From Megaleporinus macrocephalus (lineage: Eukaryota > Chordata > Actinopteri > Characiformes > Anostomidae): a DNA stretch of 64,000 nucleotides. Each line of letters starts with the position of its first letter. The first letter of the stretch is position 1. Shown here piece by piece: positions 48,201-57,960 of this stretch. The notes below the pieces were generated by a model. It ran no database searches. It had not been told where the DNA came from and saw nothing but the letters and a program-made list of their open reading frames with translations. Location of the stretch: assembly GCA_021613375.1 (NCBI GenBank), contig CM038726.1, positions 13,338,253-13,402,252 on the forward strand. The letters run 5' to 3'. The position numbers and the translations under genes are program-made.

Positions 48201-49139
48201 CTCACAGTTACTACATTACTTATCGTACATACAACTTTACGCACCTGACCACCTTGTTTGGTTCACACTGAAGATTTGTTTCTTTCGCGGAATGAAGAAT
48301 AGCCTCATCATCACTATGTCTGGGTTTCCTGGTAATTATCTGTCCTAATTTGTACACAGGGCTCTAACTAATAAAACCAAAGCGTCATATAAATTGTTAG
48401 GGTACGAGGTCAGCTAAAATAGCTCTATACGTGACATATGAACCTGAAAAATATAGTGTGGTTGGCCAGGCTCAGCTACCATGCGTATTCGTACTGATGG
48501 AGTTTTGCAAAGAGGTTTTGTCTTTCAGATATACTTAAATACTTAGTCATTAAATAAAGCCTGTATATGTGGTTTGCTTGATGACGCAGTTTAGTCTAAC
48601 ATGCTGCCTGCCCGTGCGCAACTCATCACCTGGTGCGTAAGTGTTGCTGTGTCATTTCATGGCTTGCGATGTGCATCCAGGGCTACAGTTGTTATGTACA
48701 GGCGATTACTATATTTATCTCATTGTAACAGCTTATTATTGTAAGAATATAGCTGAATGCAGTTACATCACTATGAGCATGAGGTTTAGGTCACAGTGAA
48801 GTAACAGTGTAAAGTTGCTATTTTACTATTATTTAACATCTACAGTTAATGTTGTACAGTCAATTGCTGTAAAATAATGCAACTATTATCCAGTAATTCA
48901 CTGCAGCTTAACAGGGAGAGTCTTTACAGTGCCGTTTCTGACACCACTCAAGCACAGCACTTGTTTATGAACTGTAAGCTAATTCCTTAAAGCCACTGTG
49001 CAGAGCTCATCATACTAGCTAACCGCTGTATTCCTCCCTGTCAGGCATCTTTGTCTTCTGGTTACAGCTCTTATGCAGAGGAACCTGAAGGGTCTTTCAC
49101 GTTGACTCGACATTTAGGCCTTTGGTAGACTTAGCTACT
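48201..49139. other. Intergenic, nothing recognised
   Basis: No coding exon, RNA gene or element end supported in this AT-rich stretch. Confidence 0.5.
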
Positions 49140-49330
49140 CGAAAGACTGTCTCCAGATTTAGTGCCGCGCTAGCCGTAACCTTCTGAGGAGCTCTAAGAG
49201 AAACGCGTCGCACGCGCGAGCGTTTTCCCGCCTCAGAAGTCGGATGTAGAAGGCGCGAGACAAAGCGTGTGGCTCTCCAGAGAGCCAGAGATGAATAGAG
49301 GGGGGTACGTTCGCTGACAGGCGGCGTGTC
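49140..49330. promoter_or_regulatory. CpG-rich patch with E2F-type motif
   Basis: An abrupt island of CpGs within AT-rich DNA: acgcgtcgcacgcgcgagcg at 49203-49222 followed directly by a textbook E2F site, ttttcccgcc (49223-49232). It could be a promoter of an unseen transcript or neighbouring gene. No coding exon can be assigned. Confidence 0.4.
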
Positions 49331-49471
49331 AAAGAGGCAAGAGGGCGAATGCTCTGGAAAGAGTGAGAAAGAGAAAGGGGGAGAACGATGGGATCTACTT
49401 AGGTGTCAGGTTGAAGAAATAATGAGTCATCTTTGCCTCAATGTATCTTGTTCACAATCTCTCCGTTTCAT

Positions 49472-49474
<3 letters not shown>

Positions 49475-49522
<48 letters not shown>

Positions 49523-49570
49523 GTCTCTTTCTCTTCCTCTCTCTCTCTTTGTCTCGCTCTCTCTCTCTCA
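49475..49570. repeat. (CT)n microsatellite
   Basis: CT repeat with a few GTCT and TTCT interruptions. Confidence 0.9.
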
Positions 49571-49828
49571 TTCACTCAGTGTGTCATATTTAAGTGCACC
49601 TCCACACTATCTGATCCACAGGGCAATGTGGGGTTTATTAAAAAATGAAAGTCATTTTAAATGAGTTGATAATACCATACCCTACCCCTCCCCCACTCCC
49701 CCTTTTCTACTGTCTCTCTCTCTCTTTATTTCTCTTTCTCCCATTCTCCTTCTACTGCTCCAGCCCCACAGGAGCTAGGAAGAGTGATGGGAGAGAGCAA
49801 CTTCAAGACAAGGTTAAAGAGGGGAGGG

Positions 49829-49841
<13 letters not shown>

Positions 49842-49907
<66 letters not shown>
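49842..49907. repeat. (TA)n microsatellite
   Basis: About 66 bp of TA preceded by a short GT run. Confidence 0.95.
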
Positions 49908-49908
<1 letters not shown>

Positions 49909-51353
49909 TTGGTTCTCTCTATCTTACCAATATGTAATATTAAGAAGAATTAAAGAATTAAACAAATTAGGAGCTGCATATCGTCAGACAGAAGCCCTAT
50001 GAAGTCGCTGGATTCCCAGACGTTGTAGGATGTGTTGTCGGCACACACTTCAGGTTAATAGCCCCCAGCATCCCCAGCCTGAGAATGCGTTCGTGAACAG
50101 GAAAGAGTATCTTTCAATCAATGCACAGATGGTCTGTGACCAAGAGCTAAAAAAACCAACTGCATAATCAAAAGGCGTGGTTCAAAGCATGATGGCTTCA
50201 TTTCTCACCAGTCCAGTCTAAAATAAAGGAACTGTAGCAGGGGTGCTGTTAGAAGACTCTGGCTACCCACCGAGCAAGTGTCTGAAGTATGTACCACTGC
50301 TAAACCCAACAAGTGATGCAGAAAACCACTACATTAACACACACACATTAAAACTAGGAATATGATCAAGTGCTGTACAGGTGAACTAAAGGGATAGGCA
50401 TGCCTACATAATGGTAGCTTTGACAAGATAATAATATTTGTAGTAGGTTATACAAATCAGTTTGGTTTCAAGGCAACGTTCATTTAATGAATTATTTTGG
50501 CATCACAATGGACCCGGAAAGGGCAGCAATAAAATAGCTCCATATGAAGAGTCAGAAGTAGAACAGCAGAAATTAAAGTGTCAAATATATATTCAAGTTG
50601 CCTTAGTTACTCTTGAACTTGTATTATTTCAAGATTTAGTTTCAATTCAATTTCAGCTCAATTTTTCTGTATCTGCCCTAAATTTTGTAGTCTCCTGCTT
50701 CTAATTAGTTTAACCTTGTACACTTTGCATCTGAGAGTCTGATAGTCTCTATGTTGTCTACGTTTTCTTGTTCTCTTATAAAAACCTCACTGGTGCTAAT
50801 TGTTTTAAGATTTGTGGGGAAGCAGGGTGTGTAGATAGGTCTGGTTACTGCAAGGCTGTTGCACTAGCATGTATACATCATTCTGTGGCTCTGTGAACTG
50901 CTCTTTACTCTACCAATACATGTTGCTGCAGGTGAGTCCTCCCCTATGATCTCCAAAACTATAGAGTGTAAGGGCCAGCCTCAGGTCTGGGACCACCTGC
51001 AGCCAGGTTTTGGACCTGGAAAAATTCTCAGTGGCCTGACTTTTGAGGTCACTACAGACACTACATTTTACCTCCCAAAGCTCTCTGATTTCCATCCACT
51101 TACGTAGTGATGGCATCTGTTGTTTGTTGCCATTCCTCATGCTTGCTCACCAATTAGGGTTAACACTGTTTCTTTGATTAGAATGAGGCATTTGTGTTCC
51201 TTTATTAATCTGATTAGAATCTTCAGAAAGACTTCCTACTATAGCAGACATAACCTGACATATATATTCAAGACTCAAAGGTTCATATATTTAAGAAACT
51301 GAACCATGAATGTTAGATTTGTAGTCCCTTGTTGGATCCGGTATTATTTTCAG
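49908..51353. other. Intergenic, nothing recognised
   Basis: No coding exon or repeat ends supported. AT-rich. Confidence 0.5.
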
Positions 51354-51732
51354 TGTCACGTCTTCCTCCGCCTCCTCCAGTGTTAACATACCGCCCTCCT
51401 CTCCAAACTCCAACTCCCAGCACACTTCAGACTGTCTGTCAGTTGACTACCCCAGATCAGCCTCACCTGAATTCTAATTGCTTGCACCTGTGTCTGCCTC
51501 TATTTAACCTGTCTGCCTTCAGGTGTTCATGGCTGAGCAATGTTTATATTGCCTCATGGACCTTTCACCTCTATTATGGTCTTTCCCTTTTTGTCTAGCC
51601 CCTGTACCTGTGCTTTGCTCGTTTTCCGTTTTGACCTTTGCCTGTTTTTCGACTTAGGGTTATCTGTTTTTGCAATAAACGCTAAATCTGTCATTTCAGC
51701 TGGACGCGTCTGCTCTTTCTCTGTTCATGACA
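51354..51732 (+). mobile_element. Solo LTR (379 bp) with exact 5-bp target duplication
   Basis: Starts tgtcacgtc and ends gttcatgaca, so the tips TGTCA..TGACA are inverted. It is flanked by identical ttcag at 51349-51353 and 51733-51737. Inside are a TATA-like ctctatttaacc and an AATAAA (gcaataaacgc), in LTR order U3-R-U5. No internal retroelement sequence adjoins it, so it is a solo LTR left after recombination. The style suggests a Gypsy-type LTR, but that assignment is not proven. Confidence 0.8.
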
Positions 51733-51906
51733 TTCAGATCAGCCCTACTTTTTATAGCACGAAGCTAATCTAGGAACTATTTGATAATCCATATATTTTC
51801 TAACATACTAATTTGTAATAATTATTTAAGACATAATGTGACAATTTTCTCCAGTTGATGGTGTCATAATTTATTTTTTAAAATTTTCATATTAAGTTGT
51901 TGCGAG

Positions 51907-51990
<84 letters not shown>
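51907..51990. repeat. Poly(A)48 followed by (TA)n
   Basis: A run of 48 A is followed by about 36 bp of TA. It may be the tail of a retroposon, but no recognisable body precedes it. Confidence 0.9.
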
Positions 51991-51994
<4 letters not shown>

Positions 51995-52929
51995 ATAGGG
52001 CGATGGTTGTCTCCTGTGGATGGCGGATGGGTGTGGGTTGAGTTTTAAAGGGATTATATAGGCTCAAACCAAAACTTCCAGCCCGATTAAAGCTTCTATA
52101 TGTGTGCCAGGCACATGCACAGAAAGACCCCTGGTGGGGACATGAAAATAGTTTTATTGGCATGTACAGGCATACTGTTATGTTTGATCCTCCAGAGCCA
52201 GAGTCCTAATTGGAGCGAGAAGACACTAACCTACCCGAGAATCAACCGCATTTTTCTCTGCGTGCAACAGAATGCTAATTTGTTTCTCCCATTTAGGCAA
52301 GCTATTGATGGTGTAAGCTAAGATAGAAATAGTAGCCTGTTAGGTCTATTCTGTGAGTGGCCGATCTGGAATTCTAATGCTGGTGACATTTTCAGATAAT
52401 GACGTTGTCATTTTTTTCTGAGACAGGCCAGATTGTAACTACTGCGCTGTTTAAGCAGGACTAGGATAATTCAAGAAAGAAGCTGGTGAAAAAGAAGCCG
52501 ACTTTAGCCTCATAGTTTTAATGCTGGTGGTTTATTTTTAAGGAAATTTGAGTTATCCAAAAATCCTAGCAAGACTTACTTAGAATTATGCACTACTCTA
52601 GGACATTTTGACAAGGTATCATGGTTCTGGCTAATGTATCGCCCAAAGACACAATACACTTGCCCTGCATACTACGTAGCTCATAGTTCTGTTTTTCTAG
52701 TTGAAGCAAGCGCTGTCTGACAAGAGCCAGCACTATCCTAGCTGATGCTAATGCACTCTTTATTTATAATTTTTTATATAATGTTGTAGTAAAAGAAGGG
52801 TCATGCTAAGTGTGGATCTTGTGCATCATTGAGCCATGAACTCAGGCCCGCCCAAAAAATTGCTGAACACAAAAATGATGAAAAACAGTTTAACACTTAC
52901 AAACTCAGCGTGGGGCCGACGTGTGCTGA

Positions 52930-53075
52930 ATTGAGCAAAAACATGCTTTACACCACACCAGGCATACCAGTACATATTCAGGCATAGTGAGCCTCTTGTG
53001 CAGCTGCTTAGCCATAGAAACTCATTTCATAAAGCTTGCGATGCACATTTATTGTGCTTATGCTGCTTCCAGAGT
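52930..53075 (-). mobile_element. Tc1-like fragment, inverted arm
   Basis: The reverse complement of this stretch (ctctggaagcagcataagca, tttatgaaatgagtttctat, ggctaagcagctgcac, tggtgtggtgtaaagc) aligns with the direct copy at 53088-53205. The two lie head to head with a spacer of about 12-25 bp. Confidence 0.7.
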
Positions 53076-53087
53076 TAGGTTGGCGTG

Positions 53088-53370
53088 ATGCAACATCAGC
53101 ACTAGGAATGTGCGTTGCAAGATTTATGAAATGAGTTCCTATGGCTGAGCAGCTGCACACGAGGATTGCCCGAAAGCAAGCGTCGGCTAGTGTGGTGTAA
53201 AGCAGGGGAAACGCATTTTCTCTTTAGTGATGACTTGTACTTCACTATCTGGCAGTCTGATGGATGAATCTGGTTTTGTCAGATGCCAAAGGGAGACCAA
53301 CTCTGTATTAATGCCTACGGTTTTGGAATGGGATGTTGAGCAAGCTCATACAGGTGGCCTTATTGTGTAT
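53088..53370 (+). pseudogene. Tc1-like transposase relic, internally deleted
   Basis: Contains atgaaatgagttcctatggc, gcaagcgtcggctagtgtgg, gatgacttgtacttcactat, ctggcagtctgatggatgaa, part of the DDE transposase of a common fish Tc1-like element. After ttttgtcagatgcc it jumps to the 3' end region (agaccaactctgtattaatg, then ttttggaatgggatgttgag). Stops and deletions make it non-functional. Confidence 0.7.
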
Positions 53371-53924
53371 CAGTCTCTAAGGCACAGTAGTTTGTTTACA
53401 TCTAAGGGACAAAGCAATGTTGCAAATGGTTTTGTATTAATGAATGATTACTGGTTTTGGCACATAAACCCATATTAAGATCACAAGGGACCTCACGGAA
53501 GAACATAAAATACAAAAAATGCACCATATTCTCATCCATAATTGAACTAAACAGCATGTCCGCAGTAAAGTGTGTTAACAGCTTGTTACACCAAGTTTTT
53601 ATTATTGTAAAATAAGTTACATAAGTTACATAACAGTTCAAGCTCATTAATATTCATGTCCCTAAAATATACATATGCCAACAGAGCGAAACAATGAAAA
53701 TGTCCGACTGTGGGAAAATCTACTGTTGTTCATTGTTAACCCTACATATTACATTTATTTTTTTTTTTACTTGAGAGTTGATGGCTTGTCCTAAAGTAAT
53801 GCCAAAAACAACTTTTGTTCATATTTCAACAAAAGTTTCAAACCATTTTTGACCTATTAGTTCTAAAATTATTTACATACCACAAAACTCTTATACACAC
53901 AAACAATATAAAAATTGAGATTAC
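53371..53924. other. Intergenic, nothing recognised
   Basis: AT-rich; no gene or element ends supported. Confidence 0.5.
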
Positions 53925-54442
53925 GGGTGTGTCTCAAAATCTAGTGAGTGTCTAAGTAACAGATTATTGAAACGCTCTAGTTAGAGAGCAACTGCAACAG
54001 GGCTTGTTCCCGCCCACTGCACACGACCTGTGTTTTAGCTGGTTGGCTAAGCTATCAGCCGGCTACCCAAAACAATAGCCAGAGGCTTAAAAATCTGCTA
54101 GCATAAATGCTAATGGTTTGAGTATAAAACTGTAAAATGGTCAATGACTCGTTGCTAAATTGAAAACAAAATGCTGTTTTGTGTGGTTGCATGACAAGAA
54201 ACAAATTAAAACATCAAAGAGAATCAAAATAACATTTTAAAATGATTCACTGTTCATAGCTTCGTTGCATTATGGGATTGAGAAACCGTTTGATGCTTCC
54301 TTACAATCGGGCCAAAATAAGGCACCTTAGTAGACAGCATGTTTAAGGTATGTAAGAATTGGGACAGCCTACATGTCTGGAGCGCATACTATGACGTAAA
54401 ATGCTTTCTATGTAGAAGCTCACTAGGTTTTGAGACACACCC
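53925..54442. mobile_element. PIF/Harbinger-like MITE, 518 bp
   Basis: The left end gggtgtgtctcaaaatctag and right end ctaggttttgagacacaccc are inverted repeats of about 24 bp with one mismatch. They are flanked by the 3-bp duplication tac (53922-53924 and 54443-54445). A 3-bp duplication points to the PIF/Harbinger group. No transposase is present. Confidence 0.7.
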
Positions 54443-54458
54443 TACATGGCCTACCGAC

Positions 54459-54895
54459 TGTAACACCCGGCCCTGTTTTCCTGCCTGTCTGTCTTTGTTT
54501 ACATTTCCTTGTCTGTCCCATGTGCGTGTTTACATTCTTTGCCATGTGGTTCTGTTTGTTTTGTCATGTGCTCCTTGTCTCCGCCCCTCCTGTTTCCCAT
54601 CTGTGGCCCTGCCTATTGTTGTCAGGTGTTTCTTGTTCCCGCTTGTTAACCTCTTTATATACTGCCTTTGTTTTGCTCCCTGCCTTGTGGTTTGTTTTTT
54701 ATGGGTGTCTGTGTTATGTTTCTTTGTGTTCTGGTCTGTATGTTTTCAGTTTGTTATTATGTACTTTGTGTTTTGTTTTTGTTTCTTTCTTTATTAAAAA
54801 TTTTAGTTAAAGCTTGCATTTGCGTCCGACCCCTCTGTTCGTCCTGTTTTCCTGTTTCCATCTCCTCGTCTGCTCCACGACCCCCCTGCGTGACA
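54459..54895 (+). mobile_element. Second solo LTR (437 bp)
   Basis: Starts tgtaacacccgg and ends gcgtgaca, with a TATA-like ctttatatactg and ATTAAA inside. Flanks ccgac (54454-54458) and cagac (54896-54900) agree at four of five bases, consistent with an old 5-bp duplication. The long open frame across it (T/C-rich, Phe/Cys/Leu/Val-rich) is a by-product of composition, not a gene. Confidence 0.65.
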
Positions 54896-57079
54896 CAGAC
54901 TGAACTTTTTTAGCTCCCCTCCAGCACACCACACATTACTCAAAGACTAAATAAAAAACGATTTAGGTCAAAATAAACATTTTTTTATAGAGTTCCCATA
55001 TCACAAAGGCATTGCATAAGGGCACATCACTGATGTCATGTAAGATCACTAGGGGGTTCCAGTCACCTTGTCCAGGATGTCCTCGCCTACTTTGTTGTGG
55101 TTGCAGTCCTGGATGATGGCTGGTTTCCTGTCTTCACAATGCAGCTTAGGGAATTGGGGATGCCTCATGCTTTGGGTTGTACTCTTCTCCCATTTTCTAC
55201 ATCAGATATTTCCTCCTCTTCTACATCATTGTTCTCTTCTTCCTCCTGGGCATCCGAAAAAAAATCTAATCTATGACCTGTAAACACAGAAATGTGCACT
55301 CATAGATTCAGCAGAGAGAGAAGTGTGGGAACTGTCATTGGTCAAAGCTTAATAGTCTCTGATGGCGTTCCCCATTAGTAGTGTAGAAGTGCAATATCTT
55401 GCTTTAGCAATAATGATAATAATAATGATAATAATATGATGATAATAATGATGATAATGATAACCTCTACATTAGTAAAGAAAGTAATTAACATTTAAGG
55501 TGGAATGGAAAATTAGAAAATCAAGATGGCAGACCGAAATCTTCACCGGCCACATCTTTAAAAAGATCCTGAACAATCGTCTAAAACTGAAAGTTTAAAA
55601 ACTTAAATTTACTTTGTGTTTATCAAGATCAAAACGAAGCAGCTAGTATACGTGATGTTAGCTACTTGCAACTCCAAGTAACTAATGTTAACATTAGCTG
55701 GTAACACTGAGGTTCATTGATTTTTCTGCCAGTGTCTGTTTCCAACATGTTTCTGCTGTGTGATTATAGCTGTCTCTCACTGTAAACCAGCCAATCAGAG
55801 CAGAGCTTATCAAATTATACACAAGCTCAACAAAAGTTTAATTCTAGATTCAAATCATAGTAGATAATAAAAACATAGTGATAAAATTCCTTAGTGCTGT
55901 TCGCTACCTTTAACACTTTGTTTGGTATTATCTGAAACGGTTACACGGACCCTCTTACTGAGAGTGTTTGCAATATACAGTAAATCAAGTTTACTTGATG
56001 CTCTTGTTTCCCTTTCCCCCGCCGGGCACCTAAAAGGTCCTTGCAGGGGCCTTATGTGTGCATTTATCGGCGATCTTACACTGTACAGCCTGCAGACCCT
56101 GAATGGAGAGGACAATGGGCTCTTGTCGTGGAGACGGCTGCTCTTCTGTTAGCTTGTCACATCTCTATAAAGCTGATGGGGAGGTTAGGAGGGGAATAAT
56201 GTCAGGTGTTGTCTGAAAAGACCCCCTCCCCGCCCCGGAAGAGCACTACATTTGGCGGGCCAGTGTCATGAGCGCTTTTATTCTTTTCATTGACAGAAAA
56301 TGGCCTGCACGCTTGGGAGATTGTCATTGAGCCCCTGTGATGTCTGTGAGTTTCCAGACGGGGGGTAGGGGGTGGGTGGGTGGGTGGGGGGTTGTATGAG
56401 GAAGCGTGTGCGGTCATGCTGGTGTTTTGAGAGCTTTTCTCCAAGACGTGCTGTTAAGTGGAAGTGGCCGGTTTTTCTATGTACGCAAACAAGGATTTAG
56501 ATGAGACTGCTGTGTCTGGACTGAAGCAGTATGGAGCCCTGGCCAATTCTAGTGACCTGCCATGGCGCATCCATTTCATTCCGTATCAAAATATATTAAA
56601 AAGGTGGGGGAAGATGAAAAAAGGAGCTCGGCAAAAAGAAAAACATCAGGTGCCTACTGTTATGACACTTGCTGGAATATTGTAATAGCCTACTGTTTTT
56701 TGCCTGCTCTGCATAAAACACTGGCTATGAAAAAGAGAGCTGCCCGAATTGGTTGTGTGCATTCGCATGGCATTCGTAAACCCTTGAATATTATCTCATC
56801 TCTCGGCTGCGGACACCAGACCAATCCACTCCACTGTAATCATCCCTTTCAATCTCATTAGCATTTGGATTCTATCTGCGGGCATTGATTCATAAATAAA
56901 AAAGAAAAGGGCCCGGTAGTGGGCAGCTGCGGCCACTATCGGCGCGCACAGCAGTGTGGGCTATGGACAGAGAGCTGGCGTCAAGTGCTTATCAGCAGTT
57001 AGGTACAAACAGAGGCGCTTAGCTGTGACATTGCATTCAATTAGGAACTGTCTATCAGCGAGCAGCTGGATTCACTGCA
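54896..57079. other. Intergenic with possible conserved elements and a G4 motif
   Basis: Contains a (GATAAT)n-like array at about 55411-55462, a CCAGCCAATCAGAGCAGAGCTT copy at 55787-55811, a G-quadruplex motif at 56360-56391, and two low-repeat blocks (56235-56350 and 56835-57075) resembling conserved non-coding elements. No coding exon supported. Confidence 0.5.
56360..56391 (+). other. G-quadruplex-forming sequence
   Basis: Six G-tracts of three or more are separated by single T or TA linkers within 32 bp. Short loops like these predict a very stable intramolecular quadruplex on the plus strand. Confidence 0.75.
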
Positions 57080-57541
57080 CATGGCCAAAAGTATGTGGAC
57101 ACTCCTCATAATGATTGAGTTCATGTGTTTCGGCCACACTCATTGCTTTTTTAAAAATCAAGCACAAAGTCCTTCACAGTCTTGACCATAAAAAGATCTT
57201 ATTGGTAGAAGGGGTCGCATTGAAGAGCTTGGTGATTTTAAAAACATGCCACTGTTGTGGGATGCTACCTTTGCCATGAGTCAGTTTATAAAATTTGTGC
57301 CCTGTGGAAATTCTGCCCCAGTCAACACTAAGAAATGGAAGGGTCTCTGAGCAACAACTGCACAGAAGCAAAGCAGCACACCATGCAAACGCAATCAGAG
57401 CAGGGCTGCTGAGCGGCGAAGTGGCGTAGAAATCACCTTTCCTCCTCTGCATCCCTCGCTTCCAAACTGCATCTGGAAGCAACATCGGCACAAGAACTGC
57501 GCATCGAGAAATTCATGAAATAGGTTTCCACAGCTGCACAA
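57076..57541 (+). mobile_element. Tc1-like element, 5' half
   Basis: Starts acatggccaaaagtatgtgg, then acactcctcataatgattga, the left end of the fish Tc1-like family, and continues into its transposase start (cgcattgaagagcttggtga, cagtcaacactaagaaatgg, atctggaagcaacatcggca). It stops abruptly at gcagctgcacaatac-like sequence, where an oppositely oriented Tc1 relic begins. Confidence 0.65.
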
Positions 57542-57960
57542 TACACCTCAAATCCCCTCAACATTATTCTGCCACCTCCATTCTTCACAGATGGGGTTGT
57601 GTTTGTTGAGGAATGGCCAGTGTCAGGTTCGTGCCAGGCATAGTGTTTCACATTTTGGCCAAAAAGCTCAAATACTGTCTCATCTAATCACAAAACCTCC
57701 CCCACTGTAGCTGATTCCAGTTGTTTTGATGTGTTTTCTTTAATAATGGCTTTTTTCTAGCCACCCTTCTCTACGGGCCAGTAGTATGCCGAACTCTTAT
57801 TATCGTTGACAGGTGCACTTTTACTCCAGCCTCAGTCACTGAACTCCTTCAAAGTCCATGTTGGTCTCTCTGTAGCTTCGCTGACAAGCCCCCTTCTTAC
57901 TCTGATGTTGAGTTTTGAGGGACTGCCTGTGTAGCCACTGCCTGGGTGATATAATGCACT
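57542..57960 (-). pseudogene. Tc1-like transposase relic, minus strand
   Basis: On the minus strand 57655-57560 reads HYAWHEPDTGHSSTNTTPSV and KNGGGRIMLRGF, matching the Tc1 block W..P...H...NT.PTVKHGGG.IMLWGCF. Upstream (57840-57740) STIIRV and ARKKPLL-like pieces appear across stops. The copy is decayed and comes from a different subfamily than the adjacent plus-strand element. Confidence 0.65.

Noticed and set aside
51329..51773. Two overlapping open frames
   Set aside because: They lie across the solo LTR at 51354-51732, whose ends and target duplication are clear.
54339..54913. 152-codon hydrophobic frame resembling a membrane protein
   Set aside because: Produced by the T/C-rich body of the second solo LTR; no start context, homology or conserved motif.
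57433..57651. Frame with HEPDTGHSSTNTTPS as a possible host gene
   Set aside because: Recognisable Tc1-like transposase core with stops nearby; annotated as a relic.
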